This document shows, in pieces, positions 9,031 through 17,298 of a DNA stretch of 64,000 nucleotides. The notes below the pieces were generated by a model. The model searched no databases, was not told the DNA's origin, and saw nothing but the letters and a program-made list of their open reading frames with translations. This DNA comes from Neisseria bergeri (GTDB lineage Bacteria; Pseudomonadota; Gammaproteobacteria; Burkholderiales; Neisseriaceae), in NCBI GenBank assembly GCA_003044455.1, contig POWY01000005.1, forward strand, positions 60,887 through 124,886, in the 5' to 3' direction. The translations under genes and the position numbers were made by a program. Each line of letters begins with the position of its first letter. Position 1 is the stretch's first letter.

Positions 9031-9173
9031 TTAGTAATGGTAGGGTGGGCTTCAGCCCACCGCTTCAGACGGCATTGAATGCCTTGTCAGGCTTCAGACG
9101 GCATTGAATGCCTTGTCAGGCTTCAGACGGCATTCGGGGTTTGGTGGGCTGAAGCCCACCCTACCATTACTAA
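9031..9173. repeat. Inverted-repeat element enclosing tandem uptake sequences
   Basis: Perfect 31-bp inverted arms at 9031-9061 and 9143-9173, each containing the palindrome GGTGGGCTTCAGCCCACC. Between them are two tandem 29-bp units (9063-9091 and 9092-9120) and the start of a third (9121). Each contains a complete uptake sequence. Confidence 0.85.
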
Positions 9174-9227
9174 CAAACCGCCACGACAAACCAAACCGCC
9201 GCGCCTAAACAAATCCCCCCGACAAAA

Positions 9228-9265
9228 AAACAATCCGGAACGCGTCTGACCGTTCCGGATTGTTT
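9228..9265 (-). terminator. Rho-independent terminator of autotransporter copy 1
   Basis: A perfect 15-bp stem (9228-9242 with 9251-9265, AAACAATCCGGAACG and its complement), 8-base loop, followed on the minus strand by a T run. The same hairpin follows copy 2. Confidence 0.9.
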
Positions 9266-9284
9266 TCAGGCGGCATCCGCCGCA

Positions 9285-12239
9285 TCAGAACATACTGCGC
9301 ACGCCCATATTGACCTGCCAATTCTGCCTCATCTTGTGCATCGAAGACCTTTGCGCCTCAAAATAAAGCTGCCGTCCGTTTTCGGCATTGCGGCGCACCA
9401 CGCCCAAACCGTATTCCAACCAGCCGCCCCGGTGTTTGAATTCCTCCACGGCAGAGCCGTTGAACCTGTGGCGGATCGTGCCGATAAACTCGCGTTTGTA
9501 CATCAGCTTGCCGTAGATGTTCAGCCTGCCGCCGTCCAAACCGTCCACGCCCGCCCGAAAGCCGAACCGCCCCATCAGGCTGCGGAAATTGTCCGTCTCG
9601 GCAGACAGCCCGTTTGACAGCGAAAAGCCGTAGCCGCGCGTAAACCAGTAGGACAACTGCGCTTCCGGCTGCCACCAATAGGTTTTGCCGCCGTCCTGTT
9701 TTTCCATCCGCCTGCCGGTTTCGGCGGAAAGCATATAGGCATTCAGGCGCGCCTCGTCCGATTCGACCCGTTTGCCTGCGTAATTGGTCAGCCCGTAGCT
9801 GCCCTTATATCGGGCGATGTTGGCGACCAAATCATAATAAGCCCTGCTTTCCCGGTTGAGCCAGGTAGAATAAACGCCTGCCGTCCTGCCGTAGATTTTG
9901 CCGCTGCCGGCATAGTCTTCGGGGGTGTAGGACGATTGGAGGTGGCGGAGCATCAGCCCTTTGTAATGAATCCATTTGTCGCCGAACCCCGTCCGGTTGA
10001 AGCCGCCGGCAAAGCCCCAATAGCGGTTGCCGTAGCCGCCCACGCGGTAATCGCTGCGGCTGCCGGCGAATTTTCCGCCGACGCGTTTGATCCAGACGTT
10101 GTTGTCTTCCTGCGGCGTTCCGTCGGCGTGGATTTCGCCCATACGCTGCACCAGCGTTTCATCGGAAACCGCGTTCAACTGATATAACGCCTCGCCGAAA
10201 AGGACACTGCTCGATGCGCCCGTCGACAGGGTGGCCGGGTAGAGGTAGAAGTCCCGCTTGCCGTCTGCGGAAATATTGACCTTTTTGGAATCACCCGACT
10301 CGCCCAAGGCAAAACACCACCCTCCCTGTTCCGTACAGCGGACATTTAATTCGTATGACGCTTTTGTGTTTTCGGCATCGCCTTTGTTTTCGACCAGCTT
10401 TAAAAACTCCCTGCCCGTCGTTTTTGCCTTGGCATTGTCTTCATATTCGATGACGTGTACGCCTTCGCTGCCTTTCCGGGTAATCAGCTTGTCCGATTCG
10501 CCTTTGACGATGTCGCCATACATTTTGAACACGCCGCCATCGCCCTTGAGATTGCTCACAGACACTTTGACGAATTTATTGTTGTCGCTAAATTCGACCT
10601 GCGCGTCTTCCGACAAATCCAACTCTTTCAGCATCGAATCATTGGTAACCGTCCAGCGCGCGCCGTTGCTTATTTTGAGGTTGACGGTGTTGTTTGTCTT
10701 GTCGTCGATCGCGCTGTCTTTAATCCAACCGTTTTCATCGAAGAACTCTTCAGATCTTTTGATTTCTTCTTCGAGTACCGCAACCCTTTCTATGTCGTTT
10801 TCTTTTATATGTTCTATTTGCCTTTTTTTGCTCCGAATTTTGTTTTCTTGCTGTTTTACTTTTACTTCTAGTTCTTTTCTCTTTTTATTATTTTGGTTGT
10901 CATTTTCATCTAGCTCAGCCAATTCTTTATTTAGTTTATCCAATTCCTGATTGAATTTATCCAATTCTTGATTGAATTTATCCAAAGCTGCTTTTTTTTG
11001 AGGCAATCTTTTCTGCTTAGTATCCAGCTCTTTCTTTTTCTTTTCAATCGACTTTGTATCGGGGGTTAAGTCATATCCGTCCGCATCCACGGTTAAGGCA
11101 AACATATCTTTCCCTTTGGCAAAGCTCCTTTTCCCGATATGTGCTTCCCCTTCAAAATAAGAGTCTTTGTTGGCAAGGTTCACGCTCACGCTGCCGCCGT
11201 TGTAGGCGAAAATATCGCCTTTGATTTTGACAACCTTGTCTTCCCCGCCGACAACCTCGACTTTGCTGTATTTCCCGTCAATCGCAAACGCGCTGCCTAT
11301 ACTTTTGGGCCTGCCTTGCCCGTCATAAACCGGCGTTGCAACGATATCGACATTCCCACGGAAAATCGCTTCCATTTTGGAGCCTTCCGGAATCTGCTTC
11401 TTATTGCCTATGCTATTGCTTGAATAGAAGCCGAAACCGTTGTTTTCCGCCTCGTCCTGTCCGTTCCTATCGATTTTAATATTCACATCGCCCTTGAACT
11501 CCATCGTGGTGATGCTTGGATGGTCAGGGTCGGGAATTTGGCTACTATAGTGGTTGGCGGTAATGCCTTGTCCTCTCTCTTTTCCTGATTTGATGTTGAT
11601 ATTCAGCGTCGAGCCTTCTTCGGAAGTAATGCGATATTCTCCTACTCGTTTATAATTATTAAACAATAGGATACCGTCGTTACTAGTGTTGCTATCCGCA
11701 TCCATATTGATGGTATTGCGCCCCTTAAAGGTAAGCGTCGCCGGTGCCAAGCCGCTGGAGCTTCTATTGAGTTGATCATAAGACATAATGCCGGTATTCG
11801 CGTTATGGGCGGCTATGGTTACGTTTTCAAAAGTAACCTTGTTTTCGCCCTCATAGCTTTGATCCGCCAACATCACCACGCCGCCTCTCTTCTCCCCGCT
11901 TTTTTCGCTTAAATCGTACGAATAATCTGAATGGCTTATCTTTGTTTCAAGCGATTTATTGTCAATCGTCGGCGAGGCATCGGCAGAGCCGTCTGCCAAT
12001 TTGCCTTTTATCGTAATGTTGTTCGTACCGCCGTTGGCGGCAATGATAAGGGAATTTAAGGGTTTGACTTCGGTTTCGCCATCGTAAGTGTAGTTGTTCA
12101 CTTGCCCTTGTTTTGCGAGGACGAGGGTGTAGTTGTCTTTGGTAACAACTGTTCCTTTATTTGCGTCCGCCCCTTGCGCGTGCATAGAAGCGGCTGCAAA
12201 ACCAAGTAAGATGCATTGAACTGTCTTCTTTTGTTTCAT
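9285..12239 (-). CDS. Type V autotransporter, copy 1
   Basis: A 984-residue surface or secreted protein. It has a signal peptide ending near MHAQGADA, a passenger rich in beta-helix-like repeats (residues about 40-390), a long lysine/glutamate coiled coil (about 400-520) with DKFNQEL heptads, a linker, and a C-terminal 12-strand beta-barrel (from about residue 700) ending in the outer-membrane signature MGVRSMF with terminal Phe. The barrel starts after NAVSDETLVQRMGEIH, typical of the AIDA/pertactin class. No serine protease motif is seen. The start at 12239 is preferred because the other copy has a stop after the upstream ATG, and GGAAAA precedes it. It may belong to the AutA/AutB group of meningococcal autotransporters, but I cannot verify that. 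The C-terminal 2.2 kb is almost identical to the copy at 22418-25393. Confidence 0.88.
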   Translation of the reverse strand: MKQKKTVQCILLGFAAASMHAQGADANKGTVVTKDNYTLVLAKQGQVNNYTYDGETEVKPLNSLIIAANGGTNNITIKGKLADGSADASPTIDNKSLETKISHSDYSYDLSEKSGEKRGGVVMLADQSYEGENKVTFENVTIAAHNANTGIMSYDQLNRSSSGLAPATLTFKGRNTINMDADSNTSNDGILLFNNYKRVGEYRITSEEGSTLNINIKSGKERGQGITANHYSSQIPDPDHPSITTMEFKGDVNIKIDRNGQDEAENNGFGFYSSNSIGNKKQIPEGSKMEAIFRGNVDIVATPVYDGQGRPKSIGSAFAIDGKYSKVEVVGGEDKVVKIKGDIFAYNGGSVSVNLANKDSYFEGEAHIGKRSFAKGKDMFALTVDADGYDLTPDTKSIEKKKKELDTKQKRLPQKKAALDKFNQELDKFNQELDKLNKELAELDENDNQNNKKRKELEVKVKQQENKIRSKKRQIEHIKENDIERVAVLEEEIKRSEEFFDENGWIKDSAIDDKTNNTVNLKISNGARWTVTNDSMLKELDLSEDAQVEFSDNNKFVKVSVSNLKGDGGVFKMYGDIVKGESDKLITRKGSEGVHVIEYEDNAKAKTTGREFLKLVENKGDAENTKASYELNVRCTEQGGWCFALGESGDSKKVNISADGKRDFYLYPATLSTGASSSVLFGEALYQLNAVSDETLVQRMGEIHADGTPQEDNNVWIKRVGGKFAGSRSDYRVGGYGNRYWGFAGGFNRTGFGDKWIHYKGLMLRHLQSSYTPEDYAGSGKIYGRTAGVYSTWLNRESRAYYDLVANIARYKGSYGLTNYAGKRVESDEARLNAYMLSAETGRRMEKQDGGKTYWWQPEAQLSYWFTRGYGFSLSNGLSAETDNFRSLMGRFGFRAGVDGLDGGRLNIYGKLMYKREFIGTIRHRFNGSAVEEFKHRGGWLEYGLGVVRRNAENGRQLYFEAQRSSMHKMRQNWQVNMGVRSMF

Positions 12240-12251
12240 CAGTTTTTCCAT

Positions 12252-12823
12252 TTTGAAGATATGTGATTTTTATCATTATATGCTTAAATCATTAACACAC
12301 CAAAAAAAAAAAAATGGATTGTTTGATACTCCAATGTTTTTTATCTTGTGATGCAGAACGGGAATCTGTATCACGTCATTCCCACGAAAGTGGGAATCTA
12401 GAAACTCAAAGTTGCAAGAATTTATCGGAAACGGCTAAAACCGAACGGTCTGGATTCCCGCCTGTGCGGGAATGACGGCGGGGGCGGATGCCGTCTGAAG
12501 CTTTGTCATTCCCGCAATTTTCCGTCATTCCCGCAAAAGCGGGAATCTAGAACCTCTAAATTTTCAGACGGCTTTTGAATATTGCCGCCGCCCCAAGGGC
12601 TAGATTCCCACTTTCGTGGGAATGACGATTTGGAAATTACCCGAAACCCAAAAACAACTGAAACCTAACACACTGGATTCCCGCCTGCGCGGGAATGACG
12701 GGGAGGGCGGATGCCGTCTGAAGCGGCGGGCTGAAGCCTACCCTACCATTGTTTCTGAATCCCACCCTACCATTGTTTCCGCTTCGATACCGCTTGGCGG
12801 CAATGTGTCCGGAATGGGGCGGT
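12252..12823. repeat. Intergenic spacer with dRS3 repeats
   Basis: Contains the promoter of copy 1 at the left, then dRS3-type 20-mers near 12377, 12454, 12523, 12605 and 12677 and uptake sequences. No gene is visible. The small ORF reading through it consists of repeat sequence. Confidence 0.8.
12273..12314 (-). promoter_or_regulatory. Promoter with poly-A tract, autotransporter copy 1
   Basis: On the minus strand a run of 13 T (12302-12314 in the given strand as A) is followed after 21 bases by TATAAT. A -35 candidate (TTGGTG, spacer 17) overlaps the end of the tract. A change in tract length would therefore move sequence against the RNA polymerase contact region. Confidence 0.6.
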
Positions 12824-14236
12824 TTATCCGAAAAAGCCCATTTTGACTTGGATGAGTTTTTCCAGTTCGTTCAGGATGCGCCGGCGCGAGACGAAAAAGA
12901 TGATGTGGTCGCCGTCTTGGATGACGGTTTCGGTATGGTGTCCCATAATGGTTTCGCCGGTTTCGGCGCGGACGACGGCGGCAATGTGGCAGCCTTCGGG
13001 CCATTTGATACCGCTGATGCGCCTGCCGATGATGGCGGAAGTTTTTTTGTCGCCGTGTGCGACGACTTCGATGGCTTCCGCCGTGCCACGCCGGATGGGG
13101 TGGACGGCAACGATGTCGCCGCGCCGGATGTGGGCGAGTATCGAGCCGATGGTAATGAGGTGGGGGGAAACGACGATGTCGATTTTGTTGCCTTCGAGCA
13201 AATCGACGTAGCTTGAGCGGTTGACGATGCCGATAACGCGCTTCGCGCCGAGGTTTTTCGCCAAAAGGGCGGACATAATGTTGCTTTCGTCGTCGTTGGT
13301 CAGGGCGCAGAATACGTCGATTTCGTCGATGTATTCGTTGTCGAGCAGGGTTTCGTCGGTTGCCGAACCTTGCAGGACGAGGGTGTTGTCGAGGTTTTCG
13401 GCTATCCATTCGGCACGGCGCGGCCGGCATTCGATGATTTTGACGTTGTATGCGTGTTCGAGCTGTTTGGCGAGGCGGTAGCCGATGTTGCCGCCGCCGG
13501 CAATCATAATGCGGCGGGTGCTGGTTTCTTTGGGGCGCAATTCGGGTATGACCGCGCCGATGTTTTCGGCAGCGGCGGCAAACAGGATTTCGTCGCCTTC
13601 GATGATGACGGTTTGCGGCGCAGGGACGATGAGGCGGTTGTTGCGGTAAACGGCGCAGATTTGGCAGTCGGCCCCGTCGGGAAGGTCGCGGGCGATGTCG
13701 GCGATTTCGCGGTTGACGAGCAGTCCGCCGCGCCGCGCCTGTATGATGACCATCCGCACGCGGTCGTCTGCAAAACGTAAAACCTGCAATGCGCCCGGGC
13801 AGTCTATCAGGCCGGCAAGCTGTTCGGTAACGAGCTGTTCGGGGCTGATGGTTTCGGTTATGCCGAATATGGAAAGGCTGCCGTTTTCGTTGTTTTCGAG
13901 CTTGGGGCTGAGGTATTCGAGGTATTCGCTGGAACGGACGCGCGCGATGCGGCCGGGGATGTTGAACAGGTCGGCGGCAACTTTGCAGGCGACGATGTTG
14001 GTTTCGTCGCTGCGGGAGAGCGCGAGCAGCAAGTCGGCATCTTCCGCGCCGGCGCGTTCTAATGTGAAGGGGGATGCGCCGTTGCCGAAAACGGTTTGGA
14101 CATCGAGGCGGCTGCCTGTTTCCTGCAATGCTTTTTCGTCGATGTCGATAACGGTTACGTCGTTGTTGGGTATGGCGGCAAGGTTTTGCGCGACGGTAGA
14201 ACCTACCTGTCCGTTGCCTAAAATGAGGATTTTCAC
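12824..14236 (-). CDS. trkA: Trk potassium uptake regulatory protein TrkA
   Basis: Cytoplasmic NAD-binding regulator of the TrkH/TrkG potassium channel, about 470 residues with the usual duplicated architecture. The first RCK-N Rossmann fold has GNGQVG and the second has GGGNIGYRLAKQLE (about residues 240-255); each is followed by an RCK-C ligand domain, the last with IIGRRISGIKWPEGC. The start is placed at a GTG (14236) because family members begin MKILILGAGQVG. The upstream ATG at 14278 would add 14 non-conserved residues, and neither start has a strong ribosome binding site. No trkH neighbour is visible. It is separated from the fumarase gene by a terminator. Confidence 0.9.
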   Translation of the reverse strand: MKILILGNGQVGSTVAQNLAAIPNNDVTVIDIDEKALQETGSRLDVQTVFGNGASPFTLERAGAEDADLLLALSRSDETNIVACKVAADLFNIPGRIARVRSSEYLEYLSPKLENNENGSLSIFGITETISPEQLVTEQLAGLIDCPGALQVLRFADDRVRMVIIQARRGGLLVNREIADIARDLPDGADCQICAVYRNNRLIVPAPQTVIIEGDEILFAAAAENIGAVIPELRPKETSTRRIMIAGGGNIGYRLAKQLEHAYNVKIIECRPRRAEWIAENLDNTLVLQGSATDETLLDNEYIDEIDVFCALTNDDESNIMSALLAKNLGAKRVIGIVNRSSYVDLLEGNKIDIVVSPHLITIGSILAHIRRGDIVAVHPIRRGTAEAIEVVAHGDKKTSAIIGRRISGIKWPEGCHIAAVVRAETGETIMGHHTETVIQDGDHIIFFVSRRRILNELEKLIQVKMGFFG

Positions 14237-14290
14237 GGTATGGGTCGCCGGGTGATGAAATGGTGGATTGTACCGCAACCGGAGGCGGAA

Positions 14291-14328
14291 ATGCCGTCTG
14301 AAGGCGGATTTTGCGTTCAGACGGCATT
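14291..14328 (-). terminator. Inverted uptake-sequence terminator after fumarase gene
   Basis: Uptake sequences at 14291-14302 and 14317-14328 form a 12-bp stem just beyond the fumarase stop codon and before trkA. Confidence 0.8.
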
Positions 14329-14333
14329 GCGCC

Positions 14334-15857
14334 TCAAGATTCGACGGGGATGATGCCGATTTTCGCCTGCCATTGGCGCGGGGCGGTGGCGTGGATGGAT
14401 TCGCCTTTGCTGTCCACGGCGACGGTTACGGGCATGTCTTTGACTTCAAACTCGTAAACGGCTTCCATACCCAATTCGGGGAACGCCAAGACTTTGGAAG
14501 ATTTGATGGCTTTTGCCACGAGGTATGCCGCGCCGCCGACCGCCATGAGGTACACGGCTTTGTTGTCGGCGATGGCTTCGCACGCCGCCGCGCCGCGTTC
14601 GGATTTGCCGATCATACCCAAAAGGCCGGTTTGTTCAAGCATTTGGCGGGTGAATTTGTCCATACGGGTGGCTGTGGTCGGACCTGCGGGGCCGACGACT
14701 TCGTCGCCGACCGGATCGACGGGGCCGACGTAGTAAATCAGGCGGTTGGTGAAATCGACGGGCAATTCTTCGCCTTTGTCGAGCATATCGACGAGGCGTT
14801 TGTGTGCGGCATCGCGGCCGGTGAGGATTTTGCCGTTCAGCAGCAATACGTCGCCGGTTTTCCAACTCGCCACTTCTTCTTTAGTCAATTTATCGACATC
14901 GACGCGTTTGCCGTTGTCGGGGCTGTAAGTCAGATTGGGCCAGTCTTCGACGCGCGGCGGCGTGAGTTCGACAGGGCCTGAGCCGTCCAATTCGAACTCG
15001 ACGTGGCGGGTGGCGGCGCAGTTGGGAATCATGGCAATCGGTTTGGAGGCGGCGTGGGTCGGGTAATCGAGGATTTTCACGTCCAACACGGTGGTCAGCC
15101 CGCCCAAGCCTTGCGCGCCGATGCCCAGCGCGTTGACTTTTTCAAAGAGTTCGAGGCGCAGGGCTTCGGTGGTGGACAATTCTGCGCCGGACGCGGCTTT
15201 TTCCTGCAACTCTTGAATGTCGATGTGGCTCATCAGGGATTCTTTTGCCATCAACACGGCTTTTTCGGGCGTGCCGCCGATACCGATGCCCAAGATGCCG
15301 GGGGGACACCAGCCCGCACCCATGGTCGGGATGGTTTTCAATACCCAATCGACGATGTTGTCGGAAGGATTGAGCATAGCGAGTTTGGATTTGTTTTCAG
15401 AGCCGCCGCCTTTTGCCGCGCAGGTTACTTCGACTTTGCCGCCCGGAACGATGTTCATGTGGATGACGGCGGGGGTGTTGTCTTTGGTGTTTTGACGTTT
15501 GCCGGCCGGGTCGGCGAGGACGGAGGCGCGCAGGGTGTTGCCTTCCCAAGTGTAGGCGCGGCGCACGCCTTCGTTAACCATCTCTTCCACGCTCATGTCC
15601 GCATCCCATTGCACATCCATACCGACTTTCAAAAACACGGTTGCGATACCGGTATCTTGGCAGATGGGGCGGTTGTTTTCCGCACACATACGGCTGTTGA
15701 CCAAAATCTGCGTCATCGCATCTTTGGCGGCGGGATTTTCTTCCTTCTGCCACGCCTTATAAAGCGCGTCGATGTAGTCTTTCGGATGGTAGTAGCTGAT
15801 GAATTGGAAGGCATCGCAAATGCTTTGGATAAAGTCTTCCTGTTTGATGACGGTCAT
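14334..15857 (-). CDS. fumB: Class I fumarate hydratase (iron-sulfur)
   Basis: A 507-residue oxygen-sensitive fumarase that interconverts fumarate and malate with a [4Fe-4S] cluster. Alpha-domain motifs include CQDTGIATVFLKVG (cluster Cys), a second Cys in GWCPPGILGIGIGGT and a third in MIPNCAATRH. The beta-domain KVLAFPELGMEAVYEFEV and VVGPAGPTTATRMDKFT complete the fold. Start at 15857 with AAAGGAAC upstream; a longer in-frame reading to 15908 is less likely. Divergent from the fumarate reductase-like operon across an 800-bp spacer, so malate could be converted to fumarate for the reductase. Confidence 0.92.
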   Translation of the reverse strand: MTVIKQEDFIQSICDAFQFISYYHPKDYIDALYKAWQKEENPAAKDAMTQILVNSRMCAENNRPICQDTGIATVFLKVGMDVQWDADMSVEEMVNEGVRRAYTWEGNTLRASVLADPAGKRQNTKDNTPAVIHMNIVPGGKVEVTCAAKGGGSENKSKLAMLNPSDNIVDWVLKTIPTMGAGWCPPGILGIGIGGTPEKAVLMAKESLMSHIDIQELQEKAASGAELSTTEALRLELFEKVNALGIGAQGLGGLTTVLDVKILDYPTHAASKPIAMIPNCAATRHVEFELDGSGPVELTPPRVEDWPNLTYSPDNGKRVDVDKLTKEEVASWKTGDVLLLNGKILTGRDAAHKRLVDMLDKGEELPVDFTNRLIYYVGPVDPVGDEVVGPAGPTTATRMDKFTRQMLEQTGLLGMIGKSERGAAACEAIADNKAVYLMAVGGAAYLVAKAIKSSKVLAFPELGMEAVYEFEVKDMPVTVAVDSKGESIHATAPRQWQAKIGIIPVES

Positions 15858-16659
15858 GATTGTGTTCCTTTTCAAGGTCGTGGCGGTAAGTGTCTGCTGC
15901 GGTTTCAAGCCGCTTTTGGATTTTGTTTTCTGTTAGGGCGCAATAGTGCCGGCGTTTGTGCGGCAAAGACAATACATAATTCTAATCTATTGATTATCCA
16001 TTTGTTTTAATAAAATACTGTTTTACTCGGATTTTGATATTTGTAATCTTTGCCTGTTGCCTATGATGGAAATAAAACTACAAATATGTTTGGTAATTTT
16101 AGGTTTTTTATAAATACCGTCCGAACCTGTCCGAATATCCGTTTTAACGGCATAAAAATTATTTTCAATAATTTCAAACTGATTTCAATCGATTAAAGGA
16201 TATAACGACGGCAGGGAGTTGTCATATACGAAAGAGGAAATTTTGACTGAAGTCAAACGCATTTGACTTTTTGAAATTTTACAACTTATTTTCCAAATAT
16301 CAGAATTTTCAAAAAATACATATATTACAGCAATATATGTATTTTTTACCGTCTTGCAATAATGAGAATGGGTTGTATTTTTCTGTTTGTTTTTTCTGCT
16401 TTTCAGACGGCATTCTTTATAATCTTATTGAAAAGTAAATATATTTTAAAATTTCATACATAAATTTTGTCAACAATATATGTTTCTATGGCAATTTTGT
16501 AGTTTAGTAACGGGAAGGCGTAAATTCTGATAAACTATGTTTCACATAAGAAACATTAAGTTATAAACATATTCATAGTGCGCGAGAGAAGTTCTTATTT
16601 CTCTTGTGTAACAAAAATACACAATACCGAATCTACTATCCTTCCAACAGGACACTGCC
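15858..16659. promoter_or_regulatory. AT-rich divergent control region
   Basis: About 800 bases without a gene between the fumarase gene and the divergent fumarate reductase-like operon. Much more AT-rich than its surroundings, with several inverted repeats, such as GTTTC-ACATAA-GAAAC (16539-16554) and the TTTGACT repeats at 16242-16268, and one uptake-sequence core near 16404. Both promoters must lie here. A clear FNR site (TTGAT-N4-ATCAA) was not found. Confidence 0.6.
16242..16268. promoter_or_regulatory. Candidate operator: TTTGACT inverted plus direct repeat
   Basis: TTTGACT (16242-16248) and its exact complement AGTCAAA (16251-16257) form an inverted repeat with a 2-base centre. A third TTTGACT lies at 16262-16268, 20 bases (about two helical turns) from the first. 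It sits mid-way between two divergent genes of related function. The binding protein is unknown. Confidence 0.45.
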
Positions 16660-17298
16660 ATGAGTGAAAATTTGTTAACCCTGACCATAGACGGACACGA
16701 GGTCAAGGCCTCCGCCGATTCGTCCATTATCCAAGCCTACGCCCGTTCCGGCAGCGCGATTACCGCCAACGTCGGCTGCATGGGTCAAGGCGTATGCGGT
16801 TCCTGCCGCTGCATGATTCGTAAAGAAGGCGAGCGCGAAGTAACCACTGCACTGGCATGCGAGACCAAAGTCGAGGAAGGCATGCAGGTCAGCTTCTTGG
16901 ACTACTTTATTCCGGAGCATATCCAATATTACGACGTAAGCGAGATTGGCGACGGCTGGAACTGGTTGGACGATACCGCCAAAGCCTTCCCCGAAGCGCA
17001 AAACTGTCGTCATTGCGGCGGCTGCAACCGCGCCTGTCCTAAAGGTTTGCAAGTGGAAAACGGCGTAGCGCAGGTAGTTTCCGGCGATTTCGGCGCGGCT
17101 GCGCTGACCTTCGACCAATGCGTGATGTGCAACCTCTGCACCCTCTCCTGCCCAGAACACATCCGTCCGAACCACTTGGGCCTGTTCGCCCGCCGCATGA
17201 AAGCGGCGCGTACGTTGCGTCCAGTGGATTTGATGCGCCGCCTGCGCGAAATCGACAGCGGCAAAATGAAAGTCGAATTTGAAGGGGAGGCACTGTGA
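16660..17298 (+). CDS. Iron-sulfur subunit of a fumarate reductase-like complex
   Basis: A 212-residue soluble electron-transfer protein. The N-terminal ferredoxin-like domain has C40, C46, C49 and C67 for a [2Fe-2S] cluster. The C-terminal helical domain has two complete CxxCxxCxxxCP motifs, C116-C119-C122-C126 and C154-C157-C160-C164, predicting two [4Fe-4S] clusters. Classical SdhB/FrdB carries one [4Fe-4S] and one [3Fe-4S] with a different second motif. It is first in an operon with the flavoprotein, whose ATG overlaps its stop. The role as a wire between the NuoF-like subunit and FAD is inferred from order and cofactors. No membrane segment is present. Confidence 0.82.
   Translation: MSENLLTLTIDGHEVKASADSSIIQAYARSGSAITANVGCMGQGVCGSCRCMIRKEGEREVTTALACETKVEEGMQVSFLDYFIPEHIQYYDVSEIGDGWNWLDDTAKAFPEAQNCRHCGGCNRACPKGLQVENGVAQVVSGDFGAAALTFDQCVMCNLCTLSCPEHIRPNHLGLFARRMKAARTLRPVDLMRRLREIDSGKMKVEFEGEAL

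Larger units (their letters stand above)
8143..9284. repeat. Repeat array: dRS3, uptake sequences and TGGGCTGAAGCCCA palindromes
   Basis: No gene is visible. The spacer carries about eight dRS3-type 20-mers (for example near 8429, 8506, 8583, 8649, 8729, 8812, 8889 and 8963), at least ten uptake sequences and several palindromes of the form GGTGGGCTGAAGCCCACC (near 8309, 8383, 9043 and 9143). Small ORFs in this interval are readings of the repeats. Confidence 0.85.

Noticed and set aside
10258..10950. 230-codon plus-strand frame inside the autotransporter (also at 23391-24083)
   Set aside because: Ser/Leu-rich antisense of the coiled-coil region, duplicated only because the gene is duplicated.
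12738..14327. 529-codon minus-strand frame overlapping trkA
   Set aside because: Arg/Pro-rich out-of-frame reading without a fold; the trkA frame has full RCK motifs.
15858..16659. FNR site controlling the fumarate operon
   Set aside because: Looked for TTGAT-N4-ATCAA; only single half sites are seen, so no claim is made.
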